DNA of 6,771 nucleotides from Geobacter sp. UBA6802 (GTDB taxonomy: Bacteria; Desulfobacterota; Desulfuromonadia; Geobacterales; Pseudopelobacteraceae): the NCBI GenBank assembly GCA_002452325.1, contig DKFG01000239.1:714-7484 (forward strand). The letters are read 5' to 3'. A program made the position numbers and the translations under genes. This document shows, in pieces, positions 1 to 6,751 of the stretch. Position 1 is the stretch's first letter, and each line of letters opens with the position of its first letter. The notes beneath the pieces are model-generated. The model ran no database searches, was not told where the DNA came from, and saw only the letters and a program-made list of their open reading frames with translations.

Positions 1-2121
1 AAGGCCAAGGTGGTGGTTGACCGGATGGTAAAGATGCAGGAACTGCTTGCCTCCCGAGACCCGGTAGTTGCGGTGCTGGGCTGCTCTTTCCCTGCCTTTT
101 TTCATGCCTACACCCCTGGTCAACTGGTGGCAGGCCTGAAAAGTCTTGGCTTTTATGAGGTCCACGAAGGCGCCTACGGCGCCCGGATGATCGCACCGTA
201 TTATGCCGCCGAAATTGCCAGAACCACCCATCCGCTTATCTCTACCCACTGCCCGGCTGTGGTTGACCTGATTGAACGTCACTATCCCAAGCTGCTGCCA
301 AACCTGATGCCGGTGGTCTCGCCCATGGTGGCCATGGGGCGCTTCATCAAGCAGACCCTCGGCCCTCAAGTCAAGGTGGTCTACCTCAGCACCTGTATAG
401 CGGCAAAATTCGAGATTCAGTCGCCTGAGGTAGAAGGCGATGTTGATCTGGTGTTGACCTACGGCGAGATCGAGATGTTTTTCAAGCGTCGCGGCATATC
501 ACCCTCCAATCTGACCGGGGTCGGCTTTGACGGGGTTGACCCGGAACATGGACGTATGTTTACCCTTTCCGGCGGCCCTCTGCGGGCGCTGGATATCAAG
601 ACCGACTACCTGGATACCGAAACCGTGGCGGCAGAAGGGGAAAACAACACCCTTGAGCTTGTGCGTGATCTGGCTGCCGGAAGGATCAACCCGCGCTATG
701 TCGACCTGCGTTTTTGCGATGGCGGCTGCGTGGATGGGCCTGGCAAGAAACGTGAACTCACGCACTTTTACAAGCGCAATCTGGTCATCAACTACAACAA
801 TGGCACCGTTCCGTACCGCACGGCGGCTCATTATCTGAACGCACCGCCCCCCGACTCACTCTCACAGAGTTTCCAGGATAAGGCGATCAGACTGCCGACT
901 CCCAAACCTGAAGACGTCAAGAAGATCCTGCACGCAACCTCAAAATTCAGCCAGGGGGACGAACTGAACTGCCGCGCTTGCGGCTATGCCACCTGCCGTG
1001 AGCATGCGGTGGCGGTCTTTCAGGGGCTGGCCGATATCGGCATGTGTCTGCCGTATAACCTGCGCAAGATGGAAGAGGACCGCGGCCTGCTGCTGCAAAA
1101 ATACGAACTGATGTCCCGTGAGCTGGATAAGCAGCTGGGTGAAGACATGATTATCGGGGACGATCGCGATAACAATGCGGTTGTCGAGCTGATCCGTCAG
1201 GTTGGCCCCACCCCCACCACCGTGCTGATCCGGGGTGAGACCGGCACCGGCAAAGAGCTGACTGCCCGTGCAATTCACCGGCTCAGCATCCGTGCTGACA
1301 AGCCGCTGGTAACGGTCAACTGCACCACCCTGACCGATTCTTTGCTGGAAAGCGAGTTGTTTGGCCACAAGAAAGGCGCCTTCACCGGCGCCATTGCTGA
1401 TCGCAAAGGGCTGTTCGAGGCTGCAGACGGCGGCACTATTTTTCTTGACGAGATTGGTGACATCACCCCGAAACTGCAGGCAGAACTGCTGCGACTGCTG
1501 GATCAGGGAGAGGTGCGACCGGTGGGCGGCACTGCAATCAAAAGGGTCAATGTGCGCCTGATTGCCGCCACCAATAAAGACCTGGAGCAGGGGGTGCGTG
1601 ATGGATGGTTCCGAGAGGATCTTTACTATCGTCTGAACGTCTTTTCCATCGACCTGGCTCCGTTGCGCGAAAGGCCCGATTCCATCGCCATACTCGCACG
1701 CCACTTCCTGGAGAAGGCCGGCAAAAAGCTGAACAAACGTCTGACCGGAATTGAGGAGCGAGCAGTAACTGCCATGCGCCACTACCGTTGGCCCGGCAAT
1801 ATCCGTGAGATGCAGAACATTATCGAGCGTGCTGCAGTCTTGTCACAGGACAGCGTCATCCGCCTGGAAAACCTGCCCTCCGTGTTCAGGGATATTCACG
1901 AAGAACGGGTCGGTGCACTGCCGGGTGCACGCCGTATTTCGTTCAAGGCTGAACGGGAGTCCCACGTGGGTCACCTGGAGCGAAATCTGGTACTACGCTA
2001 TCTGGAAGAAGCTGGCGGCAATGTTTCCAAGGCCGCCCGTCAGGCCGAGATACCCCGCCGAACTTTCTACCGGCTGCTTGACAAGTACGGCATCACCCTG
2101 CAACGCAAGCACATCAGCTAA
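1..2121 (+). CDS. [FeFe]-hydrogenase-like sensor fused to sigma-54 activator, 5' partial
   Basis: Likely a cytoplasmic one-component regulator that senses redox state or H2 and activates sigma-54 RNA polymerase. The frame is open to base 1, so the gene starts upstream; the GTG at 10 is probably internal. Numbering from that GTG: H-cluster-like domain about 15-280, with Cys81 (STHCP), Cys129 (STCIAAKFE), Cys236 and Cys240 (CDGGC) at the four H-cluster ligand positions. An Fe-S domain follows with Cys321, 324, 329 and 346, then a charged helical linker 351-380. The AAA+ domain has Walker A GETGTGKE 409-416, GAFTGA 456-461, Walker B 474-481, arginine-finger region 534-542 and sensor II WPGNIRE 594-600. 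A Fis-type HTH is at about 668-694. There is no receiver or PAS domain. The first codons (K-A-K) resemble the end of a ferredoxin motif, so an N-terminal 2[4Fe-4S] domain upstream is inferred. The residues around the H-cluster site differ from catalytic enzymes, suggesting sensing rather than turnover. The ligand sensed is unknown. Confidence 0.93.
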   Translation, partial: KAKVVVDRMVKMQELLASRDPVVAVLGCSFPAFFHAYTPGQLVAGLKSLGFYEVHEGAYGARMIAPYYAAEIARTTHPLISTHCPAVVDLIERHYPKLLPNLMPVVSPMVAMGRFIKQTLGPQVKVVYLSTCIAAKFEIQSPEVEGDVDLVLTYGEIEMFFKRRGISPSNLTGVGFDGVDPEHGRMFTLSGGPLRALDIKTDYLDTETVAAEGENNTLELVRDLAAGRINPRYVDLRFCDGGCVDGPGKKRELTHFYKRNLVINYNNGTVPYRTAAHYLNAPPPDSLSQSFQDKAIRLPTPKPEDVKKILHATSKFSQGDELNCRACGYATCREHAVAVFQGLADIGMCLPYNLRKMEEDRGLLLQKYELMSRELDKQLGEDMIIGDDRDNNAVVELIRQVGPTPTTVLIRGETGTGKELTARAIHRLSIRADKPLVTVNCTTLTDSLLESELFGHKKGAFTGAIADRKGLFEAADGGTIFLDEIGDITPKLQAELLRLLDQGEVRPVGGTAIKRVNVRLIAATNKDLEQGVRDGWFREDLYYRLNVFSIDLAPLRERPDSIAILARHFLEKAGKKLNKRLTGIEERAVTAMRHYRWPGNIREMQNIIERAAVLSQDSVIRLENLPSVFRDIHEERVGALPGARRISFKAERESHVGHLERNLVLRYLEEAGGNVSKAARQAEIPRRTFYRLLDKYGITLQRKHIS

Positions 2122-2123
2122 TC

Positions 2124-2156
2124 AAGGGCGCTGACTGGCACACCGTGCCCTTTGTT
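2124..2156 (+). terminator. Probable intrinsic terminator of the sensor-activator gene
   Basis: Two bases after the TAA stop, AAGGGCGC (2124-2131) can pair with GTGCCCTT (2145-2152), with one G-T wobble, around a 13-base loop. The sequence TTTGTT follows directly. A competing smaller hairpin, GGCAC-acc-GTGCC (2137-2149), lies inside it. The U-tract is short, so termination may be only partial. The inner palindrome could instead be a protein-binding site. Confidence 0.5.
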
Positions 2157-2161
2157 CTAAA

Positions 2162-2209
2162 GCAGTGTATACTTTGCGCCACTTATGTGCCAATTCGGGC
2201 GCACTTTGC
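2162..2209 (+). promoter_or_regulatory. Candidate upstream activator sites for the sigma-54 promoter
   Basis: Two exact copies of ACTTTGC (2171-2177 and 2203-2209) lie 32 bp apart, about three helical turns. The first copy is part of an imperfect palindrome, GCA-N2-GTATAC-N2-TGC (2162-2177). Their centres lie about 145 and 109 bp before the predicted +1 of the downstream -24/-12 promoter. That is the usual range for sites bound by sigma-54 activators with Fis-type HTH domains. The adjacent sensor-activator is the obvious candidate to bind here, but the site is inferred from position and symmetry only. The AT-rich stretch 2219-2288 between sites and promoter could allow DNA looping; I saw no clear IHF consensus in it. 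Confidence 0.3.
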
Positions 2210-2288
2210 TTGTGGGCATTAAAAAGCCTTAAAGCATCTTATTTGTTAACCTACCGATATAATTCATGTATACATTATTTTCGGCTTT

Positions 2289-2304
2289 TGGCACAAAATT
2301 CGCT
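2289..2304 (+). promoter_or_regulatory. Sigma-54 (-24/-12) promoter for the RHH gene
   Basis: The element reads TGGCACAAAATTCGCT. It has the invariant GG (2290-2291) and GC (2302-2303) at the required spacing, a complete TGGCAC -24 box, and TCGCT against the TTGCW -12 consensus (one mismatch). If the C at 2303 is -12, transcription starts near 2315. That leaves a leader of about 50 nt before the ATG at 2366, with a good Shine-Dalgarno sequence inside it. Such promoters need an AAA+ activator with a GAFTGA motif, and the gene immediately upstream encodes one. Confidence 0.82.
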
Positions 2305-2365
2305 TCCCATAGATATTGCGTAAACACAAAAACAAGTAAATCCAGATACTGCAAGGAGAAACGCC

Positions 2366-2548
2366 ATGGGAAGAATGAAAGAGAATCCGCGCTACAATGT
2401 CATTTCAATGCGGGTAAGTGATGAAGAACGCGATCGGCTTGAATCGCTGGTGGCGCACAGCCACAAATCGGTTTCTGACCTGATGCGCGAGGCCATGCTG
2501 GCCATGACCATGCAGATTGAGCACAGCAACTACCGCAGAGCAGCCTGA
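2366..2548 (+). CDS. Small ribbon-helix-helix (CopG/Arc-type) DNA-binding protein
   Basis: A 60-residue protein with the ribbon-helix-helix pattern: a beta strand around residues 9-18 (RYNVISMRVS), helix A about 19-33 (DEERDRLESLVAHSH) and helix B about 36-48 (SVSDLMREAMLAM). Proteins of this fold bind operator DNA as dimers through the paired strands. The tail (about 49-60) is short, with no added sensor or toxin-binding domain visible. The ATG at 2366 is preceded by AAGGAG (2353-2358) at 7-base spacing, which favours it over the in-frame ATG at 2375. The gene sits about 50 bases downstream of a sigma-54 promoter and has its own terminator, so it is monocistronic. No toxin gene follows, so a free-standing regulator is more likely than an antitoxin. 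Its targets cannot be told from the sequence. Confidence 0.87.
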   Translation: MGRMKENPRYNVISMRVSDEERDRLESLVAHSHKSVSDLMREAMLAMTMQIEHSNYRRAA

Positions 2549-2572
2549 CCCCCAACCGGAGGCAGCAGACAG

Positions 2573-2609
2573 AAAGGGGGTGCCGTTACCCAACAGCACC
2601 CCTTTTTTT
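2573..2609 (+). terminator. Strong intrinsic terminator between convergent genes
   Basis: GGGGTGC (2577-2583) pairs with GCACCCC (2596-2602) around a 12-base loop. The stem extends through a G-T wobble and three A-T pairs (2573-2575 with 2604-2606). A run of seven T (2603-2609) ends the RHH transcript. Read on the minus strand, the hairpin ends in CCTTTCTG, a weaker U-tract. It may therefore also stop transcripts of rng, whose stop codon is at 2638. Confidence 0.92.
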
Positions 2610-2637
2610 GCATACTGACGATCCTGAAACAACCCGA

Positions 2638-4149
2638 TCAGCTGATTACCACCTCAAACTGCTCCTGGTGAAAGCCGGGCTTTGCCCGGACCGTTACCCG
2701 CTTCTTGAATTTTCGTTCCAGCTCTTCAAGCCCCCGCCGTTCTTCATCATACAGTAGGTCTGCCACCTGCGGGTGGACGGTCAGCAGCACCTTGGTACCG
2801 CGGATATCCAGCATCTCACGACGCAACTCCCGGAAGATTTCGTGGCAGATAGTGGTCTTTGATTTGACATACCCCCGTCCTTCGCAGTAAGGGCACGGTT
2901 CACACATCATCCGTCCGATGCTTTCACGTACCCGCTTACGGGTCATCTCCACCAGACCCAGCTCAGAGATCTTGAGAATATTGGTCTTGGATTTATCCGC
3001 TTTCAACGCCTCTTCAAGGGCGGCATAGACCTTCTCACGGTTGACCTCTTTTTCCATATCAATGAAGTCGATGATTATAATCCCGCCAATATTGCGCAAC
3101 CTGAGCTGATAGGCAAGCTCCTTCACCGCCTCAAGGTTTGTCTTGAGAATGGTGTCTTCCAGGTTATGCTTTCCGACAAACCGACCGGTATTCACGTCAA
3201 TGGCGGTCAAAGCCTCGGTCTGCTCTATGATGATGTAGCCGCCGGACTTGAGCCAGACCTTTCTGCCCAGTGCGCGGCTGATCTCCACCTCAAGGCCGTA
3301 ATGATCAAAGATCGGCTCTTCATCGTCATACAGATCGACCGACGACTTCATCTTGGGCATAAAGGTTGAGATAAACTGGACAATCCTGTCGTGGTCATGC
3401 CTGGAATCAACTACAATCCGGTTCACATCATCGGTCACGATATCCCGTACCACCTTCTGCACAACATCAAGGTCGGCATGAATCAGGCAGGGGGCCGAGG
3501 CCTTTTCCTTCTTTTTTACAATTTCAGCCCAGATCTTTGCCAGATACTGCATATCAGCCCGCAAGTCATCTTCGGTCTTCCCTTCAGAAGCCGTCCGCAC
3601 AATAAAACCGCAGCCAGGTTTGCGGACCCGATCCACGATCTCACGCAGCCGCTCCCGCTCCTCTTCATCCTCGATCCTGCGAGAAATCCCTACATGATCA
3701 ACCGTTGGCATGTACACCACATGACGGCCGGGCAACGAGATGTGCGAGGTGATCCGGGCCCCCTTGGTACCGATCGGCTCCTTGGACACTTGTACCAGCA
3801 ACTCCTGCCCCTCCTGCAGCAGATCTTCGATCGGATGCAGGACCTTGAACTCCTGATCACTATCATCCCCATCAGGATGATCTTTTTTGCCGTCATCCAT
3901 CAGGTTCTCATACTCCTCAATGGCATCAAAGACATCAGCAACATACAGGAACGCCGCCTTTTCCAGGCCAATATCCACAAAGGCAGCCTGCATGCCGGGC
4001 AGCACCCGCACCACCCGACCCTTGTAGATGTTGCCCACAATACCTTTTTCCCTGGTCCGCTCGATATACAACTCGGCAATGGTGCTCTTCTCGATCAGGG
4101 CGATGCGTGTTTCATGGGCCGTTACATTGATAACCAGTTCTGAAGCCAT
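2638..4149 (-). CDS. rng: Ribonuclease G (RNase E/G family endoribonuclease)
   Basis: A cytoplasmic single-strand-specific endoribonuclease that in this family processes rRNA and tRNA precursors and starts mRNA decay. At 503 aa it is close to E. coli RNase G (489) and lacks the long degradosome scaffold tail of RNase E. An S1 RNA-binding domain spans about 36-135, starting GIVGNIYKGRV. The 5'-phosphate sensor pair Arg184-Thr185 (GFIVRTASEG) is present. Catalytic metal ligands are Asp318 (TAIDVN) and Asp361 (IIIDFIDM). The zinc-link cysteines are Cys419 and Cys422 (CPYC). A very acidic stretch at about 85-100 interrupts the S1 domain. The ATG at 4149 follows GGGGGAG with a short 3-base gap. 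The gene lies 50 bases after the radical SAM gene on the same strand, so co-transcription is likely. All key residues are present, so it should be active. Confidence 0.96.
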   Translation of the reverse strand: MASELVINVTAHETRIALIEKSTIAELYIERTREKGIVGNIYKGRVVRVLPGMQAAFVDIGLEKAAFLYVADVFDAIEEYENLMDDGKKDHPDGDDSDQEFKVLHPIEDLLQEGQELLVQVSKEPIGTKGARITSHISLPGRHVVYMPTVDHVGISRRIEDEEERERLREIVDRVRKPGCGFIVRTASEGKTEDDLRADMQYLAKIWAEIVKKKEKASAPCLIHADLDVVQKVVRDIVTDDVNRIVVDSRHDHDRIVQFISTFMPKMKSSVDLYDDEEPIFDHYGLEVEISRALGRKVWLKSGGYIIIEQTEALTAIDVNTGRFVGKHNLEDTILKTNLEAVKELAYQLRLRNIGGIIIIDFIDMEKEVNREKVYAALEEALKADKSKTNILKISELGLVEMTRKRVRESIGRMMCEPCPYCEGRGYVKSKTTICHEIFRELRREMLDIRGTKVLLTVHPQVADLLYDEERRGLEELERKFKKRVTVRAKPGFHQEQFEVVIS

Positions 4150-4199
4150 GGTCTCCCCCGCTCTATATAAAATTGATATGCATTGAACAGGTCACTGTC

Positions 4200-6686
4200 T
4201 CAGTATGCCACAAAAACCAGATCTGTCTTGGTAATCTCGGCAGTACGAAGCTGCCCGGCATCCAGCCCGGTCACGGCTGCAGCAACCTCAAGCGGTTTGC
4301 CGCGGCCGATCAGCAGGATCAACTCCGAACCGCTTGACGTTAGCTCGTTAATTTCATGACGCAAATCAAAGGTTTGCACCTTACCCTGCTTGTCTCTGGT
4401 CAGCATCCAGCTATCATGTGCCATAAACTGCACACATTGTTGCTGCAGCAGTGCCGGGTCATAATCAGGCAGCACAATCCGATAGCGGGTAGCTGCAATA
4501 AGGATTGACAGGGCATCCGCTTTAAGCGGAACCTCGTTCGCTTCCAGTATCCGCATCCCCTGGGGCAACACCTGATTCAGCCGTTCCCTGGCCTCATCAG
4601 CCCCCATGTCGTGAACAAACAGATCCAGGTACTCGGCCTGGGACGAAATACCGACCGAAGTGGCTGTTGCAAAGGAAAAACGGGGGTGCGGATGGAATCC
4701 ATTGCTGTAAAGGATTGGCACACCTGCACGCTGCACTGCCCGTGTAAACAGGTTAATCAACTCCAGATGGCTCAGAAAGCGCAGCGCAGCGGTCTTGCTG
4801 AATCGCAACCGCAGGCGGCGCGGCTGAAGTTCGGCAGTAACAGCTGCCGGAAGTCCCGATGAATCTGCTGCAGCGCCGTCAAGCACACGGTTACGGATAC
4901 TGGTGACGTCACAAACACCGCAGTTCGTACAGGCGCCACTACGGCAATCAGGGGTAGCCGCTCCCTCAAGAGAGCGCTGATATTCTCGCAGCAAAAACTG
5001 GCGGTCAATGCCAGCATCCAGATGATCCCAGGGCAGCAGCTCATTCAGTTGCCGCTCTCGCAGATACCAGACAGGATCAAGGCCGCAGTCAGCAAAGGCT
5101 TCTATCCAGCGATTCAGGGAAAAATGCTCATTCCAGCCGTCAAAGCAGGCACCACGTTCAACTACCCGCTCAATAACGGCGGCCAGACGACGGTCACCGC
5201 GGGAAATCACCCCTTCCATAAACGATAGGCCGGCATCCTGGTATTTGTAGTTCAGCTTACGCTTCCGCAGCTCATCCTTAAGGAAACGCTGCCGCTCGCG
5301 GGTCTCCTCCAGTGAAAGCTGACGCTGCCACTGAAACGGGGTGTGCGGTTTTGGCACAAAGGTGCTGACCGCCACATTTACCTCACCCTGACCACCTGCC
5401 TTACGGGCCTGTTGCTTGACAGCACGAGCCAGTTCCGGGATGGCTGCCAGATCCCCCCGAGTCTCAGTCGGCAACCCCATCATAAAGTAAAGCTTGATCA
5501 GCCGCCAGCCAGCCTCGTAGATCTGGAACGCCCCCTGCAGCAGATCCTCTTCACTGATGTCCTTGTTAATCACCTGACGCATCCGCTCGGTTGCTGCCTC
5601 CGGGGCCAGTGTGAAACCTGTCTTGCGCACCTTGCGGATCTCGGCGATCAGTTCAGGGGTCAGGGTGCCGACCCGTAACGACGGCAGCGAGACCGCGACA
5701 CGACCCGAGGCGTAGCTCTGCATCAATGTCTGCAGCAGTGGCTCAATACAGCTGTAGTCACCGGTTGAGAGCGACAACAGAGAGACCTCGTCATACCCGC
5801 TTGCCGTCAGAGCGTTATGAAGCAGCTCCTGCACCTTTGCAGGGGAGCGCTCACGCAAGGGCCGATAGATATAGCCGGCCTGACAGAAACGACAGCCACG
5901 GGTACAGCCACGAGCCACCTCAACGGCAACCCGGTCATGAATGGTCTTCATAAACGGAATGATCGGCTGCTCGGGAAAGGGCGCACTCTCCAGATCGGCC
6001 AGAAACCGGCGGCGGACCCGTTCATAGCCCGGCCTGAGCGGGGTAATGGCCGCCAGAGTGCCGTCCTCATGGCAGGATACCTCAAAAAACGACGGCACAT
6101 ACAGACCGCTCACGGCAGACAGGCGCTCCAGCAGAAGCTGCTTGTCGCCCCCCCCTTCGGCCTGCCACTGACGCATCACTGCCACGATCTCAACCACCGC
6201 CTCTTCACCGTCTCCCAGCAGAAAGGCATCAAAAAACGGGGCCAGCGGTTCAGGGTTGTAGGTACCCGGGCCACCGCCGATCACCAAAGGTAACGAGGCA
6301 TCCCGATCTGCGGTCCGCAGAGGCAGACCGGCCTGTTTCAGCATGGACAGAATATTGGTACAAGAGAGCTCGTACTGCAGGGTGAAACCGATCAGATCAC
6401 AATCGGCCAATGGGGTGGCGGTTTCAAGCGTGGCAAGGGGAAGCTGTTCTGCAGCCAACTGGGCGGCCATATCCGGCCACGGGGCATAGACCCGCTCGGC
6501 AGCCACCCCTTCCAGGTCGTTAAGGATGCGATAGAGGATCTTCAGCCCCAGATGACTCATACCCACTTCATACAGATCGGGAAAGGCAAGGGCGATCCGG
6601 AACGCGGCATCCGGCTTGCTGATGGCACCCATCTCTCCGCCCATATACCGGGCAGGCTTTTCAACACTCAGCAGATCCAGGGGCAT
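4200..6686 (-). CDS. TIGR03960-type radical SAM protein fused to DUF2344 domain
   Basis: An 828-aa protein whose substrate is not known. Residues about 28-165 resemble a cobalamin-binding-like N-terminal domain (AFPDLYEVGMSHLG, then GGGPGTYNPEP). The radical SAM core (about 250-450) carries Cys261, Cys265 and Cys268 (CTRGCRFC), which would hold the [4Fe-4S] cluster that cleaves S-adenosylmethionine. FVPKPHTPFQW (443-453) is typical of the TIGR03960 and methylthiotransferase-like groups. A second cluster, Cys581, 586, 589 and 592 (CRSGACTNCGVC), could bind another Fe-S centre. From about 624 to the end is a DUF2344 (TIGR03936, radical SAM-linked) domain with LRFLSHLE and NGFHPHPRFSF. In many bacteria the two parts are separate genes. 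The ATG at 6686 follows AAGGA (6693-6697) at 6-base spacing. Genes of this type often sit next to rng, as here, suggesting an RNA- or ribosome-related role; this is inference. Confidence 0.93.
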   Translation of the reverse strand: MPLDLLSVEKPARYMGGEMGAISKPDAAFRIALAFPDLYEVGMSHLGLKILYRILNDLEGVAAERVYAPWPDMAAQLAAEQLPLATLETATPLADCDLIGFTLQYELSCTNILSMLKQAGLPLRTADRDASLPLVIGGGPGTYNPEPLAPFFDAFLLGDGEEAVVEIVAVMRQWQAEGGGDKQLLLERLSAVSGLYVPSFFEVSCHEDGTLAAITPLRPGYERVRRRFLADLESAPFPEQPIIPFMKTIHDRVAVEVARGCTRGCRFCQAGYIYRPLRERSPAKVQELLHNALTASGYDEVSLLSLSTGDYSCIEPLLQTLMQSYASGRVAVSLPSLRVGTLTPELIAEIRKVRKTGFTLAPEAATERMRQVINKDISEEDLLQGAFQIYEAGWRLIKLYFMMGLPTETRGDLAAIPELARAVKQQARKAGGQGEVNVAVSTFVPKPHTPFQWQRQLSLEETRERQRFLKDELRKRKLNYKYQDAGLSFMEGVISRGDRRLAAVIERVVERGACFDGWNEHFSLNRWIEAFADCGLDPVWYLRERQLNELLPWDHLDAGIDRQFLLREYQRSLEGAATPDCRSGACTNCGVCDVTSIRNRVLDGAAADSSGLPAAVTAELQPRRLRLRFSKTAALRFLSHLELINLFTRAVQRAGVPILYSNGFHPHPRFSFATATSVGISSQAEYLDLFVHDMGADEARERLNQVLPQGMRILEANEVPLKADALSILIAATRYRIVLPDYDPALLQQQCVQFMAHDSWMLTRDKQGKVQTFDLRHEINELTSSGSELILLIGRGKPLEVAAAVTGLDAGQLRTAEITKTDLVFVAY

Positions 6687-6705
6687 ACTGTATCCTTGTT
6701 TGTAT

Positions 6706-6743
6706 AAAAAAAGCCCCCGAAGTATGCACTTCGGAGGCTTTTT
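6706..6743 (-). terminator. Long hairpin terminator after the tRNA gene
   Basis: A 15-pair stem is formed by 6708-6723 and 6728-6743. It has one C-A mismatch (6716/6735) and a 4-base loop (6724-6727). On the minus strand the stem ends in seven T (6712-6706), eight bases past the tRNA CCA end, so it fits as the tRNA terminator. The opposite strand also has a T run (6739-6743), so it could work in both directions. It ends only 19 bases before the radical SAM start codon. Confidence 0.9.
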
Positions 6744-6751
6744 CTCTTAAA

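Noticed and set aside
10..12. GTG at base 10 as the true start of the sensor-activator
   Set aside because: The frame is open to the window edge, no ribosome site is visible, and the hydrogenase-like domain is already under way with ferredoxin-like residues just before it. The gene is best read as truncated by the window.
940..1782. 280-codon minus-strand open frame inside the sensor-activator gene
   Set aside because: It lies wholly antisense to the Fe-S and AAA+ domains, whose motifs are clearly coding on the plus strand. Its translation shows no recognisable domain.
2175..2192. Minus-strand -24/-12-like element (TGGCAC, then GGC at correct spacing)
   Set aside because: GG and GC spacing fits, but the -12 part (TGGCG) is poor and it would read only into the 3' end of the activator gene, with no minus-strand gene there. 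An antisense RNA is possible but unsupported.
2258..2263. Perfect TATAAT as a sigma-70 -10 box for the RHH gene
   Set aside because: The hexamer at 17-bp spacing is CATCTT, which is not a -35 box, and TTGTTA at 2243 is only 9 bp away. The -24/-12 element downstream explains the gene better, though a weak second promoter cannot be excluded.
2405..2632. 75-codon minus-strand frame over the RHH gene and its terminator
   Set aside because: It would start inside the terminator region and run antisense to a clear ribbon-helix-helix gene. No domain is visible.
3391..4143. 250-codon plus-strand open frame opposite rng
   Set aside because: It is antisense to well-conserved RNase G sequence, its product resembles no family, and it has no supporting promoter or ribosome site.
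5352..5366. Second TGGCAC...GC motif on the plus strand
   Set aside because: The GG-to-GC spacing is one base short of the strict sigma-54 requirement, and it lies inside the radical SAM coding region facing no gene.
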